Shown here: positions 42,414 to 52,909 of the stretch, piece by piece
Position numbering within the stretch: position 1 is the first letter of the stretch
Layout of the letters: each line of letters opens with the position of its first letter
Source: JBDHWI01 sp964590135
Lineage (GTDB): Bacteria > Chloroflexota > Anaerolineae > J036 > Brachytrichaceae
Direction of reading: 5' to 3'
Assembly: GCA_964590135.1 (NCBI GenBank)
Contig: CAZPVX010000018.1
Coordinates: forward strand, 31,379 to 95,378
Length of the DNA: 64,000 nucleotides
Translations under genes and position numbers: made by a program
The notes under the pieces: model-generated
Database searches by the model: none
The model's input: the letters and a program-made list of their open reading frames with translations, nothing else
Told to the model about the DNA's origin: nothing

Positions 42414-44543
42414 CTATTGCACCTGGATGGTATGAAGCACGATGAGGTTCGCCGGCGCAACGGTGTTTCCTGGGTCGGTCACCTGCAGCCGATCAGAACC
42501 AGAATACATCGCAAGCTGCAAAGTATATGCGCCAGCCGGCGCATTGAACGGAACTTGAAGCGTATAGACGTCATCGACGACTGTGCCGGCAACCCAGGTC
42601 GAGGTGGGTGATGGCGCGCCGTTGTTGTGCGGCTCGCGGTCTTGCCCCTGCGCTGCCGGCGTGCCGCTGCCTTGCGGAAAGAGGAACCAGCCGACGTTGT
42701 AATCGCGCCCCACCGGCGCATTCGCGCGCCAGCGCACCGCAAACTGCACGGTTTGGCCTGGTAAAAATGTGTCGCGGCTCAGTGTCACAGATTCCAGCGT
42801 GATGGGCGGCATTTGCACATCCAGCGGGATCAAACCGCCGCTGCTCACGGTGAGTGTGAGCGTTTCACTTACGGCCAGCTGACTACCCTCAGGCGGCTGC
42901 ACGTCTACGATGGTGCCGGCAGGCGAGAAATCCAGCGCCGGCATCAGCACCACATTCCAACCGATGGCGGTGAGCGTTTGCGATACGACGTTGTCCATCG
43001 TGCGCCCCAGCAATCCGTTCGGCACCTCGCGCATCTCGCTGATCTTGCTCACGACCACATCCACGACGCTGCCCGGGGGTACCATGCTGCCTGCCGGTGT
43101 GCGCTGCTCCAGCACCACAGTTTGGGTGAAGACGCCGCCGGCGCGCTCCTCGATCTGGTTGATGTTCAATCCGATCTCAGCCAGATCGTGGGCAGCGTCA
43201 TTGAACGGTGTGCCGACGATCTGTGGCACTTGCACTGGCTGCGTGCTGGTTGGCGTGCCGGCTGGTGCGATGAGGGTCGCTCCAGGCAAGATCACCGGCG
43301 GTGCGATGGGCGTTTGTGCTGCCGGCGGCGCGGTGTAAGCCTGATACACGAGGAAATAGAGCGGAATCAGCCCCAACACACACAGCAGTGCAATTGCCCC
43401 CAGCAGCCACACGCCGATGTCTGGCCCGCGATCCTGTGCCAGGGTGGGCGCGGTGGGGTAGGTGTCGGTGATGACATTTTTCTTTTTCGGCTGCGCGGGT
43501 TGTCTGGGCTGGCTTTGCGCCGGTTGCGGTTTGGATTGCGGCTGCGTTGATGCAGTGCGCGGTGCGGTGCTGGTGGGGCCGGTGGCGGCAGTTGGCGCAG
43601 TGGCGCTGCTCCGCGCGGCTTGCGCCGGCAGCCGCACCGGCGGCATGTTCATCATCGTCTGCTCGTCGCCCTGTTGCGCATAGGCCACCAGCGCGCGCGC
43701 GAAGTGATCGGCGTTGGGGTAGCGTTGCGCGGGATCCTTCGCCATTGCGCGGTTGACGATGCTTTCCAATTGCAGCGTGACATTTGGATTCAGCGTATGC
43801 AGCGGCTGCGGTTGCGCGGTCATGTGCATCTGCGCCAGCTGCTTTGGGTCGCGCGAATCGAATGGCAGCCGGCCGGCGAGCATCTCGTAGAGCATCACGC
43901 CGATGCTGTAAACATCACTTGCAGGCGTGGGCGGCTGGCCGGCGGCTTGCTCCGGCGCGTAATACTGCGGCGTGCCCCACACCACATCGTTGCGCTCGCC
44001 GGTGTTGAGCGCGGCGGTGTAGGCGCGCGCGATGCCAAAATCGGTTACCTTTACGTGGCCATCAGGCGTGAGCAACACGTTCTGCGGCTTGAGGTCGCAA
44101 TGCACCAGTCCGCGCCGGTGGGCATAGGCCACACCCTCGCACACCTGCCGGCCAATATCCACTGCCTCATCCACGTTCATCGGGTCGCCATTCATCGCGC
44201 GCTGGCGCAGGTTCTGCTTCAAATCCTGCCCTTCGACCAGTTCCATCACGATGTAATGACGCTCCTGGCCGTCGATCACATCGCGCCCCACATCGAACAG
44301 CGTGACGATATTGGGATGATTGAGGTTTGCAGAAGCCTGCGCCTCATCGCGGAAGCGCTGCACAAAATGCAGATCGCTGGCATAGCGGTCGCGCAGCATC
44401 TTGATGGCGACCAGGCGGTTGAGCAGTGTGTCCTGCCCTTTGTAGACTGTTGCCATGCCGCCGGCGGCTAGCGCAGCCAGCAACCGGTAGCGATTGTTGA
44501 GCAACGTGGAATTCGGCGTTGCATTGGTTGAAGGATTCGCCAT
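42414..44543 (-). CDS. Transmembrane Ser/Thr protein kinase with PASTA repeats
   Basis: A 709-aa PknB-like kinase. The catalytic domain has AGGMATVYKG, Lys48 in VAIKML, catalytic Asp150 in HCDLKPQNVLL and TDFGIARAY. The Arg of the usual HRD is Cys, so it is a non-RD kinase. A Pro/Gln/Thr-rich linker, one TM helix (~395-418) and two PASTA domains follow (VPQIVGTPFNDAAHDLAEIG; VPNGLLGRTMDNVVSQ). The last ~150 residues form an extra beta domain (FLPGQTVQFAVRWRANAP) found fused to various Chloroflexota proteins (recalled). PASTA repeats usually sense cell-wall fragments. Confidence 0.92.
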   Translation of the reverse strand: MANPSTNATPNSTLLNNRYRLLAALAAGGMATVYKGQDTLLNRLVAIKMLRDRYASDLHFVQRFRDEAQASANLNHPNIVTLFDVGRDVIDGQERHYIVMELVEGQDLKQNLRQRAMNGDPMNVDEAVDIGRQVCEGVAYAHRRGLVHCDLKPQNVLLTPDGHVKVTDFGIARAYTAALNTGERNDVVWGTPQYYAPEQAAGQPPTPASDVYSIGVMLYEMLAGRLPFDSRDPKQLAQMHMTAQPQPLHTLNPNVTLQLESIVNRAMAKDPAQRYPNADHFARALVAYAQQGDEQTMMNMPPVRLPAQAARSSATAPTAATGPTSTAPRTASTQPQSKPQPAQSQPRQPAQPKKKNVITDTYPTAPTLAQDRGPDIGVWLLGAIALLCVLGLIPLYFLVYQAYTAPPAAQTPIAPPVILPGATLIAPAGTPTSTQPVQVPQIVGTPFNDAAHDLAEIGLNINQIEERAGGVFTQTVVLEQRTPAGSMVPPGSVVDVVVSKISEMREVPNGLLGRTMDNVVSQTLTAIGWNVVLMPALDFSPAGTIVDVQPPEGSQLAVSETLTLTVSSGGLIPLDVQMPPITLESVTLSRDTFLPGQTVQFAVRWRANAPVGRDYNVGWFLFPQGSGTPAAQGQDREPHNNGAPSPTSTWVAGTVVDDVYTLQVPFNAPAGAYTLQLAMYSGSDRLQVTDPGNTVAPANLIVLHTIQVQ

Positions 44544-44544
44544 T

Positions 44545-44735
44545 GTGACCAGCAAGATTCTACTCGCCGCACTCGGGCTTTTGCTTGTGGCAGCGGGTAT
44601 TCGTCCGCCCGCCGTCGCCCAATCACAAACGCGCGTGCCGCCCGATTTCACCACGCCGACAAGATGCCACTGATCGTGATGGCGCAGGGCATGACGCTGC
44701 GGAAGGTGCGGCTGCCGGTGATAGATCGCAGATGA
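44545..44735 (+). pseudogene. Frameshifted remnant of a secreted protein
   Basis: GTG at 44545 opens a clear signal peptide (SKILLAALGLLLVAAGI, cut after AVA) then QSQTRVPPDFTTPT and stops at 44673. One frame over, DKMPLIVMAQGMTLRKVRLP continues to a TGA at 44735. The split reads as a frameshifted, shortened former exported protein. It lies in the gap between the kinase and glpK genes. Confidence 0.45.
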
Positions 44736-44747
44736 TTTGACGCTCGA

Positions 44748-46253
<1,506 letters not shown>

Positions 46254-46288
46254 GGGAGTTCTGAGTGATGAGCGCCGAGTGATTTGTT

Positions 46289-47623
46289 CTACGCTTCGAC
46301 GTTCTGCCCTCTGCGTTCAGAGAACCGCATCTTCAAACCCTGCGGCATGATGGCGGTCCAGTAGCCGAGGAAGGGATTGTTGTCAGGATCGACCACTTCG
46401 CCATCGAAATGGCGCAGCACATGTGCTGCCAGTGCGCGCACTTCGATATTGGCGAAATTGATTCCAATGCAGATGCGCTGGCCGCCGCCAAATGTGACCA
46501 GGCTGTAGGGCGTCTTTTTGTCTTCCTCGCGCGGCGGCAAAAAGCGCGCCGGTTCGAAGCAATCAGGGTTGGTGAAGCTGTTGGACAGGCGCTGGCCGGC
46601 GGCGAGTGCGAGCCGCACCTGGGCGCCTTCGGGGATATGGTAGCCGGCGAACTCGAAGTCGCTGAGCACGCCGCGCGGCACGTTGAACACCGGCGGCTTC
46701 AGCCGGCCCGTCTCCTTGATGAAGGCGTCGAGCAAGGGCATGTTGCGCAGGTGTTCGACCGTTGGTCGATCGGCATCCCCCATCACTGCGTTCAACTCAG
46801 CGCGGATGCGCTCGCGGTGCGCCGGCTCCATCGCCAGCATGGCCAGCGTCCATGCGCCAAGCGTGGTGGTGGTCTCGTGGCCGGCGACCAGCAAGATGTT
46901 CAGGTGCGCCAGAAGCTGGGTGTCGCTGAGCGGCTGGCCGTTTTCATCGCGCGCGGGCACGATCGTGCCAAGCACATCGCGCGCTGGCTCATCTGCCGGC
47001 GCGTTGCGGCGCTCGTTGATCAGCCGGATCAACGTTATCCCCAGCTCAAACTGCACTTCCTTTGCGCGCTTCACGTAATCGTCGTAGGTTTCACTGCCAG
47101 GGTCGAAGCCGCCGATCAGGGTGTAGAAGGCATGGCGCATCTTGTCGACTTCAGGCCCGGGTTCGAAGCCGGCGAGCGCCGCTGCTGCCGCATCGAAGGT
47201 GATCTCGCGGGATTCGGCATAGACATCCACCTGATCGCGCTGCGCCCAGCCCCGGGTGCGCCGTTCAATCACGCGCTGGATGACTGGCACGTAGGCTTCC
47301 ATGGCGGCGCTGGTGAAGGCCGGATTCCACATGCGGCGATGCACGGCATGCTCAGGATCGTCCATATTCAACAGGCCATGACCGAGCGTCTCGCCAATGA
47401 TCGGCGTCCAGCCCTTGTCGTGGCTGAAATGCCGGCGGCCGGTGTGCATGACGAAACGGTTGGCCTCTGGGCCGACCATGAATACAAATGTGCCCCACTG
47501 AGACCTGCGCTTGTAGATTGGTCCCAGCGCGCGCGCCCACTTCACCTGCTCTTCGAGCGAGGGGAAGTCGTCGAGCGTTGGGTCAAAGTCCGCCGGCTCT
47601 GGCAGGTCGTCTATCATTTTCAT
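46289..47623 (-). CDS. Cytochrome P450
   Basis: A 444-aa soluble P450. The I-helix oxygen motif is AGHETTT, the K-helix ExxR is ETGR, and the heme-binding loop FGGGQRICIG matches FxxGxRxCxG with the thiolate Cys. It has no membrane anchor, so it needs separate ferredoxin or flavodoxin partners, none of which is nearby. The substrate is unknown. The ATG at 47623 is used; a GTG at 47632 is possible. It lies on the same strand as glpK, 35 bases upstream. Confidence 0.95.
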   Translation of the reverse strand: MKMIDDLPEPADFDPTLDDFPSLEEQVKWARALGPIYKRRSQWGTFVFMVGPEANRFVMHTGRRHFSHDKGWTPIIGETLGHGLLNMDDPEHAVHRRMWNPAFTSAAMEAYVPVIQRVIERRTRGWAQRDQVDVYAESREITFDAAAAALAGFEPGPEVDKMRHAFYTLIGGFDPGSETYDDYVKRAKEVQFELGITLIRLINERRNAPADEPARDVLGTIVPARDENGQPLSDTQLLAHLNILLVAGHETTTTLGAWTLAMLAMEPAHRERIRAELNAVMGDADRPTVEHLRNMPLLDAFIKETGRLKPPVFNVPRGVLSDFEFAGYHIPEGAQVRLALAAGQRLSNSFTNPDCFEPARFLPPREEDKKTPYSLVTFGGGQRICIGINFANIEVRALAAHVLRHFDGEVVDPDNNPFLGYWTAIMPQGLKMRFSERRGQNVEA

Positions 47624-47729
47624 CGCGCTCACTCTACCCAGCGAAGCTTAAAATTGTCCGCGATTGCATGCAGCGCATGCCACACGCCGGTGAACGACGC
47701 TGTGCCTCAACCGGCAATCCTCAGCCCGT

Positions 47730-48746
47730 TCAGTTCATCTTTGGCAGTCCGGTCATGCGCCGCACATCCTTCATGGTCTGCCTGGCGATGGCGCTGGCTC
47801 TCTCCGCGCCGGCCTGCATCAGCCGCCTGACGTTCTCGCGATCGGCCATGATCTCGGCGCGGCGCGCGCGCTTGGCGCCGGTCAACTCCACCAGCGCGTC
47901 GGCGGTGGCGTCCTTCAAGGGTGCATAGCGGCGCGGGCCATCGGCGTACTGTCTTTCGAACTCGGCGGCCACGTCATCCTTGCCGCATGCGCGCAACAGG
48001 CCGATCAAATTCTTTGCGCCATCACCCATCGGCTCCGCAGGATCGCCGGTGTCGGTCACGGCGCTGCGCACTTTGCTGCGCACCGTCGCTTCATCTTCGA
48101 ACAAGCCGACATAGCTCTTTGGCCCGAGGCTCTTGCTCATCTTCTTCGACGGATCATTCAGCGAAAGGACTTTGGGCGTGGTGGTGCTCAGCACCGCCGG
48201 CTCGGGGAAGTATTCACCGAACTGCTTGTTGAAGCGGTTGGCGACATCGCGCGAGAGTTCCAGATGCTGCTCCTGATCCTTGCCGACTGGCACCAGGCCG
48301 GCGCGATACAGCAGGATGTCGGCAGCTTGCAGCACCGGATAGGTGAACAGGCCGGCGCTGATGAAGGCGTCCTGCTTGCCTTCGAGCTGGTCGCTCTTAT
48401 CCTTGAATTGCGCCTGGCGTGTAAGATCGCCAAAACTGCACACGCAGCCCAATATCCAACTCAGCTCGACGTGTTCCTGCACCATCGATTGCACAAAGGC
48501 GATGGATTTTTCGGGGTCGAGGCCGGCGGCAAGAAAATCGACGAAGAGCGATTCGGTCGTCTTTTTCAAGCCGGCGACGTCATATGGCATCGTCATGGCG
48601 TGCAGGTTGACCACGCAGTAGATGGTTTGGTATTGGCCGCTATCCTGGATGCGCACCCAATTCGCCACCGCGCCGAAGTAATTGCCGATGTGCATGTTGC
48701 CGGTGGGCTGCATGCCAGAGAAGACGATGTTGTTTTGGATGCTCAT
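47730..48746 (-). CDS. trpS: Tryptophan-tRNA ligase
   Basis: A 338-aa class I synthetase with FSGMQPTGNMHIGNYFGAV carrying the HIGH-like HIGN box, and KKMSKSLGPKS as the KMSKS loop. It charges tRNA-Trp. The start at 48746 follows a T-box leader ending in a terminator directly upstream, so expression should rise when uncharged tRNA-Trp accumulates. The C-terminal segment (MADRENVRRLMQAGAERASA) is typical for TrpRS. Confidence 0.96.
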   Translation of the reverse strand: MSIQNNIVFSGMQPTGNMHIGNYFGAVANWVRIQDSGQYQTIYCVVNLHAMTMPYDVAGLKKTTESLFVDFLAAGLDPEKSIAFVQSMVQEHVELSWILGCVCSFGDLTRQAQFKDKSDQLEGKQDAFISAGLFTYPVLQAADILLYRAGLVPVGKDQEQHLELSRDVANRFNKQFGEYFPEPAVLSTTTPKVLSLNDPSKKMSKSLGPKSYVGLFEDEATVRSKVRSAVTDTGDPAEPMGDGAKNLIGLLRACGKDDVAAEFERQYADGPRRYAPLKDATADALVELTGAKRARRAEIMADRENVRRLMQAGAERASAIARQTMKDVRRMTGLPKMN

Positions 48747-48757
48747 GGTTGTTAGAT

Positions 48758-48997
48758 AAAAAAAGCCCGTCCTCAAACGTTGTTCACGTCTGAGGACGGG
48801 CGTTGCTTCACGCTCGTGGTGCCACCTCAGTTGCGGCGATTCGCCGCCACTCGTCATCCAGTCACACAAGCCGTCACCGGCTCCCCTTCCATTTCGGCAT
48901 CGCGTTGATGCTGGCTCGCACCATCCGCCAACTCTCTGACTTCGCACTCGCGCTGCCTACTGCGCAGGGAAATGGGCCTGAACGTGAGACGATTATA
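48758..48997 (-). ncRNA. T-box riboswitch leader of trpS
   Basis: On the minus strand a TATAAT -10 (48997-48992) is followed by a leader of about 230 nt with an AGAGAG motif of stem I, a TGG triplet in a GAAATGGAAG context as candidate Trp specifier, the T-box GAGGTGGCACCACG (around 48828-48815), and a terminator hairpin GCCCGTCCTCA / TGAGGACGGGC with a T-run (48802-48758). The ATG of trpS is 11 bases further. Uncharged tRNA-Trp should favour the antiterminator. Confidence 0.88.
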
Positions 48998-49056
48998 CAG
49001 TCTTCAACCTGCCGTCAGGATTGGTGGCACGGCCGGCGACTTTTTCACTTCAATGC

Positions 49057-49782
49057 CTATCTCAAAATCTGATTCAGGAAATTGCGCGCGCGCTCTTCAC
49101 GGGGATTGGTGAAGAACGTCTCTGGCGTGGCCTGCTCGACGATCTTGCCATGATCCATGAACACGACTTCGTCGGCAGCGTTGCGGGCAAAACCCATCTC
49201 GTGCGTCACCACGACCATCGTCATGCCGCTGGCTGCCAGCTCTTGCATCACGTCCAGCACTTCCTTGATCATCTCCGGATCAAGCGCCGACGTCGGCTCG
49301 TCGAACAACATGATCTTGGGATTCATGGCGAGGGCGCGGGCGATGGCGACGCGCTGCTGCTGGCCGCCGCTGAGCTGCGTGGGATAGCTCGCGGCTTTTT
49401 CGGGGATGCCAACGCGCGTGAGTTGCTGCATGGCCACATCATGCGCTTCCTTGTCGTTGCGCCGGCGCACCACCTTCTGCGCCAGCATCACGTTTTGCAG
49501 CACGGTGAGATGCGGGAACAGGTTGAACTGTTGAAACACCATCCCCACCTCAGCGCGCACGGCGTTGATGTTCTTGCTGTCGTGCGTCAGTTGAATGCCA
49601 TCCACCCAGATCTCGCCGCTGGTCGGCACTTCGAGATGGTTGATGCAGCGCAGCACGGTGCTTTTGCCACTGCCGCTCGGTCCGATGACCACCGTCACCT
49701 TGCCCTTGTCGACGGTGAGGCTGACGTCATCCACTGCGCGCAGTTTGCCGAATTGCTTGACGAGGTTCTTGATTTCAATCAT
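49057..49782 (-). CDS. Amino-acid ABC transporter ATP-binding protein (GlnQ type)
   Basis: A 241-aa ATPase with Walker A GPSGSGKST, Q-loop VFQQFNLFPH, signature LSGGQQQRVAIARAL, Walker B KIMLFDEPTSALD and the H-loop VTHEMGFA. It is the energising subunit of a polar-amino-acid importer. It comes third in the minus-strand order binding protein, permease, ATPase; the spacer to the permease is AT-rich low-complexity DNA. trpS follows downstream but has its own promoter and T-box. Confidence 0.95.
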   Translation of the reverse strand: MIEIKNLVKQFGKLRAVDDVSLTVDKGKVTVVIGPSGSGKSTVLRCINHLEVPTSGEIWVDGIQLTHDSKNINAVRAEVGMVFQQFNLFPHLTVLQNVMLAQKVVRRRNDKEAHDVAMQQLTRVGIPEKAASYPTQLSGGQQQRVAIARALAMNPKIMLFDEPTSALDPEMIKEVLDVMQELAASGMTMVVVTHEMGFARNAADEVVFMDHGKIVEQATPETFFTNPREERARNFLNQILR

Positions 49783-49852
49783 GTTTGTGAATTTTGAATC
49801 TCAAGTTTTCAGTGTTGGATTGGAATCCACAATTCGTCATTCGAGATTTCAA

Positions 49853-50707
49853 TCAGCTTTTGCCCTCTGTGCCGAGCTTGGTCTCGATCCATTTCACGCC
49901 GAGCGAGAGGATGATGGTGAGGATGAGATACATGAAGGCGAGCGAGGTGTAGGTCTCAAGGAAGCGGAATGAGGCCGATGCATACAGGCGCGCTTCCTGC
50001 GTCATGTCGCGCACACCCAGCACCGACACCAGCGATGAATCCTTGAGCATGGAGACGAAGTCGTTGCCGAGTGGCGGCAGCACGCGGCGAATGGCTTGCG
50101 GCAAGATGATGAAACGCATCGCCTGCACATAGCTCATGCCGAGCGAGCGCGCGGCTTCCATCTGCCCCTTGCCGATGGATTGAATGCCGGCGCGGAAGGT
50201 CTCCGCTTCGAAGCCGCCGTAGGCAACTGCCAGCGCGATGATGCAGCGCGCCAGGAACGGCACGTCCTGCGGGCTGGTGGCAGTGAGAAAGTTGTTTGCG
50301 CCCAGCAGCGGGGCCAGCAGGTTGCCCAACTCATTCAGCGCGCCGACGACCGCCGGCACCAGCACGAATGCGATCACGAGCAACTGCACCAAAATCGGCA
50401 CGCCGCGAATGATCTGCACATACAGCGTGGCGAGGTTGAAGATGACAGGATTCTTGCTCACGCGCCCCAGGCCGGCGATCAAGCCAATAACAATGGCGAA
50501 GGTGAAGGCAATGATGGTGGTGAAGATCGTGACGCCGATGCCGCGAATGAGCCTGTTGATGATGGTGGAGTACAGCTCGTTGGTGGCGAATTGCCACGCG
50601 ACGATGCCGCCGACGGCGACGATGATGAGCAGCCACCATGGCCAGTCCGACATGCGGCTGATCATTCTGGTTTGGGCAGACTCGGGTCTTGGGGTTGATG
50701 CGACCAT
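49853..50707 (-). CDS. Amino-acid ABC transporter permease (HisM/GlnP type)
   Basis: A 284-aa membrane protein of the polar-amino-acid family: RGVPILVQLL, AYGGFEAETFRAGIQSIGKG and the EAA-type loop EAARSLGMSYVQAMRFIILP. The N-terminal ~20 residues are polar; an ATG at 50665 is an alternative start. It partners the ATPase at 49057-49782 and the binding protein at 50889-51788. A palindromic hairpin (50808-50852) lies between this gene and the binding-protein gene. Confidence 0.93.
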   Translation of the reverse strand: MVASTPRPESAQTRMISRMSDWPWWLLIIVAVGGIVAWQFATNELYSTIINRLIRGIGVTIFTTIIAFTFAIVIGLIAGLGRVSKNPVIFNLATLYVQIIRGVPILVQLLVIAFVLVPAVVGALNELGNLLAPLLGANNFLTATSPQDVPFLARCIIALAVAYGGFEAETFRAGIQSIGKGQMEAARSLGMSYVQAMRFIILPQAIRRVLPPLGNDFVSMLKDSSLVSVLGVRDMTQEARLYASASFRFLETYTSLAFMYLILTIILSLGVKWIETKLGTEGKS

Positions 50708-50807
50708 GCGTTTGATGAGGCTGGGTTATAGCCGAAATCGCGCAATCCTCAAACCAGAATGAGCGCCGGACGAGCAGCGCGGACAGCGCGAGCAGCGTGA
50801 AAATGAA

Positions 50808-50852
50808 GACAGGATCAACGAGATCAACCGGCTGCATACCAGTCAATCCCGT
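50808..50852. repeat. Imperfect palindrome between binding-protein and permease genes
   Basis: GACAGGATCAACGAGATCAA pairs imperfectly with GTCAATCCCGTTAATCCTGT(C) around a short loop. GACAGGATTAAC-type palindromes are widespread between bacterial genes (recalled). On the minus strand it follows the binding-protein stop by 36 bases. Confidence 0.6.
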
Positions 50853-50888
50853 TAATCCTGTCTGCGAAACTAGACGGGAAAGCGGCGC

Positions 50889-51788
50889 TTAAGGCGCCTT
50901 GGTCGGCTCAGGTGTGCCGTATGCGCCGGGGCCAACTTCATCGTAGCTGATGACCTGTTTGCCCTGTGGGAACCACCGATCCTGAAGCCGCTGCAGCGTG
51001 CCATCGGTGCGCATGGCGGTCAGCGCGGCGTTCACGGCTGCGACAAGGTTGCTGCCCTTCGGGAAGATGAAGCCAAGCTCCTGCCCCTGACTGACGACAC
51101 CATCCAGCAACTTGACTTTGTCGGCATTTACGCCCACATAGCCCTGGCCGGCGGTGTCATCGATGATCACTGCGTCCACGTCATTTGAGATCACAGCCTG
51201 CACCGCAGAGCCGAAATCGTCAAAGGCGGTGACCCGCGCCTCACCCACCAGCTTGACGCCCTCGTTGTAGTTGGTGGTGCCTTTCTGTGTGCTCAACTTG
51301 AAGTCGCCGGCCTTGAATTCGTCGATCGTCTTGAAACGCGTCTCATCGGCGCGCACCAGCAGGCGCTGGTCGACCTTGATGTAGCCTTCCGAGAAATCCA
51401 CGGTCTGGGCGCGCTCGTCGGTGATGGTGATGCCGTCGGCGGCCATGTCGAATTGCTTGGCGGCCACAGCAGCGATCATGCCATCCCACGCGATTTCCTT
51501 GTAAACCGGCTTGCAGTTCAGGCGCTTGCAGATCTCGGCCAGCGCGTCATAGTCCCAGCCTTCGGCCTGACCGTTGTCGAGGCGGATGTAGTTGAAGGGA
51601 ATGTAGGCGTTTTCGATGGCGACTGTGACTTCGCGGCCTTGCAGGTCTGGCAGGCCGCCGGCAGCTGCCGGCGCGGTGGTGGCTGCAGCTGCGGGCGCCT
51701 GGGTGGCCGCCGGCGCAGCTGGGGCAGCGCACGCTGCCAGCAACAGCGTTGCCGCCATCAGCGTGCCAAACAGGGTGTTCTTCTTCAT
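50889..51788 (-). CDS. Amino-acid ABC transporter substrate-binding lipoprotein
   Basis: A 299-aa family-3 solute-binding protein: lipobox LAAC (Cys20), Ala/Pro/Thr linker to about residue 45, then EVTVAIENAYIPFNYI, EGWDYDALAEICKRLNC, DMAADGITITDERAQTVDFS and the late segment GFIFPKGSNLVAAVNAAL. It captures a polar amino acid outside the cell; the ligand cannot be named from sequence. It is the first gene of the importer operon, with a candidate promoter and a leader palindrome upstream (51821-51872). Confidence 0.93.
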   Translation of the reverse strand: MKKNTLFGTLMAATLLLAACAAPAAPAATQAPAAAATTAPAAAGGLPDLQGREVTVAIENAYIPFNYIRLDNGQAEGWDYDALAEICKRLNCKPVYKEIAWDGMIAAVAAKQFDMAADGITITDERAQTVDFSEGYIKVDQRLLVRADETRFKTIDEFKAGDFKLSTQKGTTNYNEGVKLVGEARVTAFDDFGSAVQAVISNDVDAVIIDDTAGQGYVGVNADKVKLLDGVVSQGQELGFIFPKGSNLVAAVNAALTAMRTDGTLQRLQDRWFPQGKQVISYDEVGPGAYGTPEPTKAP

Positions 51789-51820
51789 GTTGCTTTTCGT
51801 TCTCCTCACTGAATAACCAG

Positions 51821-51872
51821 ATTGCGCAGCGATGAAAGCAGTCTGTGCTGCGCAATTTAGCGCGCGATTGTA
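51821..51872 (-). promoter_or_regulatory. Candidate promoter and leader palindrome of the amino-acid importer
   Basis: On the minus strand TACAAT (51872-51867) may be the -10. Starting about 11 bases later, ATTGCGCAGC (51856-51847) and its exact complement GCTGCGCAAT (51830-51821) are separated by 16 bases. The element would form a 5' stem-loop or act as an operator at the start site, ahead of the ATG at 51788. Confidence 0.45.
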
Positions 51873-51968
51873 GCGCAACATCGATTTCTCATCCCGATTT
51901 TGCGGTTGTTTTCATGCGCTGCGCGCGCGGAGACGGATCAGAATGGAACCACATGGCATGTGAAATGT

Positions 51969-52709
51969 ATGATTCGCGCGATGCTGCCGGCGAAGAAAAA
52001 TCTGTTCTGGAATACGCTGATCTATCTGCTGCTGATGAAGCCGGCGGTGCGTGGAAGTTTTCACGCGTTGCACTACTGCCAGGCGCAGCCGCTGCCGATG
52101 GATGCGCCGATCATCCTCTATGCCAATCATTCTTCGTGGTGGGATGCGCATTTGCCCATGATCGCCAACCAGGAGCGCTGGCATCGCGATGGCTATGTGA
52201 TGATGGAGGATGTTCAGCTTTCACGCTACGGTTTCTTTCGCTATTGCGGCGCTTTCAGCGTCAGCCGCAGTGACGGCCGCAGCGCGATGCAGAGCGTGGC
52301 CTATGCCGTTGCGCGATTGACTGAAGCGCCGAATCGTATGCTGTTGATCTTTCCACAGGGCGAGATTCGCGCCAATGATGTCCGGCCGCTGGGCTTTTAC
52401 GCCGGCGCCGGCCATGTGGCAAAGCGCGTTGCAGCCAGCATGCCGGTCGCGCTGGTGCCGGTCGCGCTGCGCTATGAATTTATCGGCGAGCAAAAGCCGG
52501 AGGCATTCATGCGCGTGGGCGCGCCGGCAGTCGTTGCAGGGCAGGTGGACGTGAAATCTGTCACCGCGCAGATGGAAACCGCGCTGACGAATGAATTGGA
52601 TCGCTTGCGCGAGTCCGTGCTTGCCCGCCATCTCGATGGATTTGAGAAGCTGATCGTCGGCGCGTGGAGCATCAACCGCATCTGGGACGCGGCGCGCGGC
52701 AGGTGCTAG
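51969..52709 (+). CDS. PlsC-like glycerolipid acyltransferase
   Basis: A 246-aa acyltransferase: the catalytic HX4D motif in NHSSWWDAHL and the phosphate-site motif LLIFPQGEIR, in the expected order and spacing for the LPLAT superfamily. Only one weak hydrophobic segment near the start (FWNTLIYLLLMKPAV) suggests peripheral membrane binding. It would acylate a lysophospholipid or a similar acceptor. It is divergent from the amino-acid importer. The ATG at 51969 or 51981 could be the start; an upstream extension is unlikely. Confidence 0.85.
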   Translation: MIRAMLPAKKNLFWNTLIYLLLMKPAVRGSFHALHYCQAQPLPMDAPIILYANHSSWWDAHLPMIANQERWHRDGYVMMEDVQLSRYGFFRYCGAFSVSRSDGRSAMQSVAYAVARLTEAPNRMLLIFPQGEIRANDVRPLGFYAGAGHVAKRVAASMPVALVPVALRYEFIGEQKPEAFMRVGAPAVVAGQVDVKSVTAQMETALTNELDRLRESVLARHLDGFEKLIVGAWSINRIWDAARGRC

Positions 52710-52909
52710 ACCTATCGCCAACAGAGATCAGGGAACTCAGCCAAGTCTTCTGACCGGCTGCCAAATCAAGCCTGCGCGGCGTTGATCCCGTCTGACAGAC
52801 CCCCTTTTTTGCGACTTCGCATAGAATTTCTCAAGCATTTGCGCAGGGTGTTTCAGTTGAATCTCGGCAAGCATTGCTGCTCTTTCGTGTCATAGTGCCA
52901 ATCAGCTTG

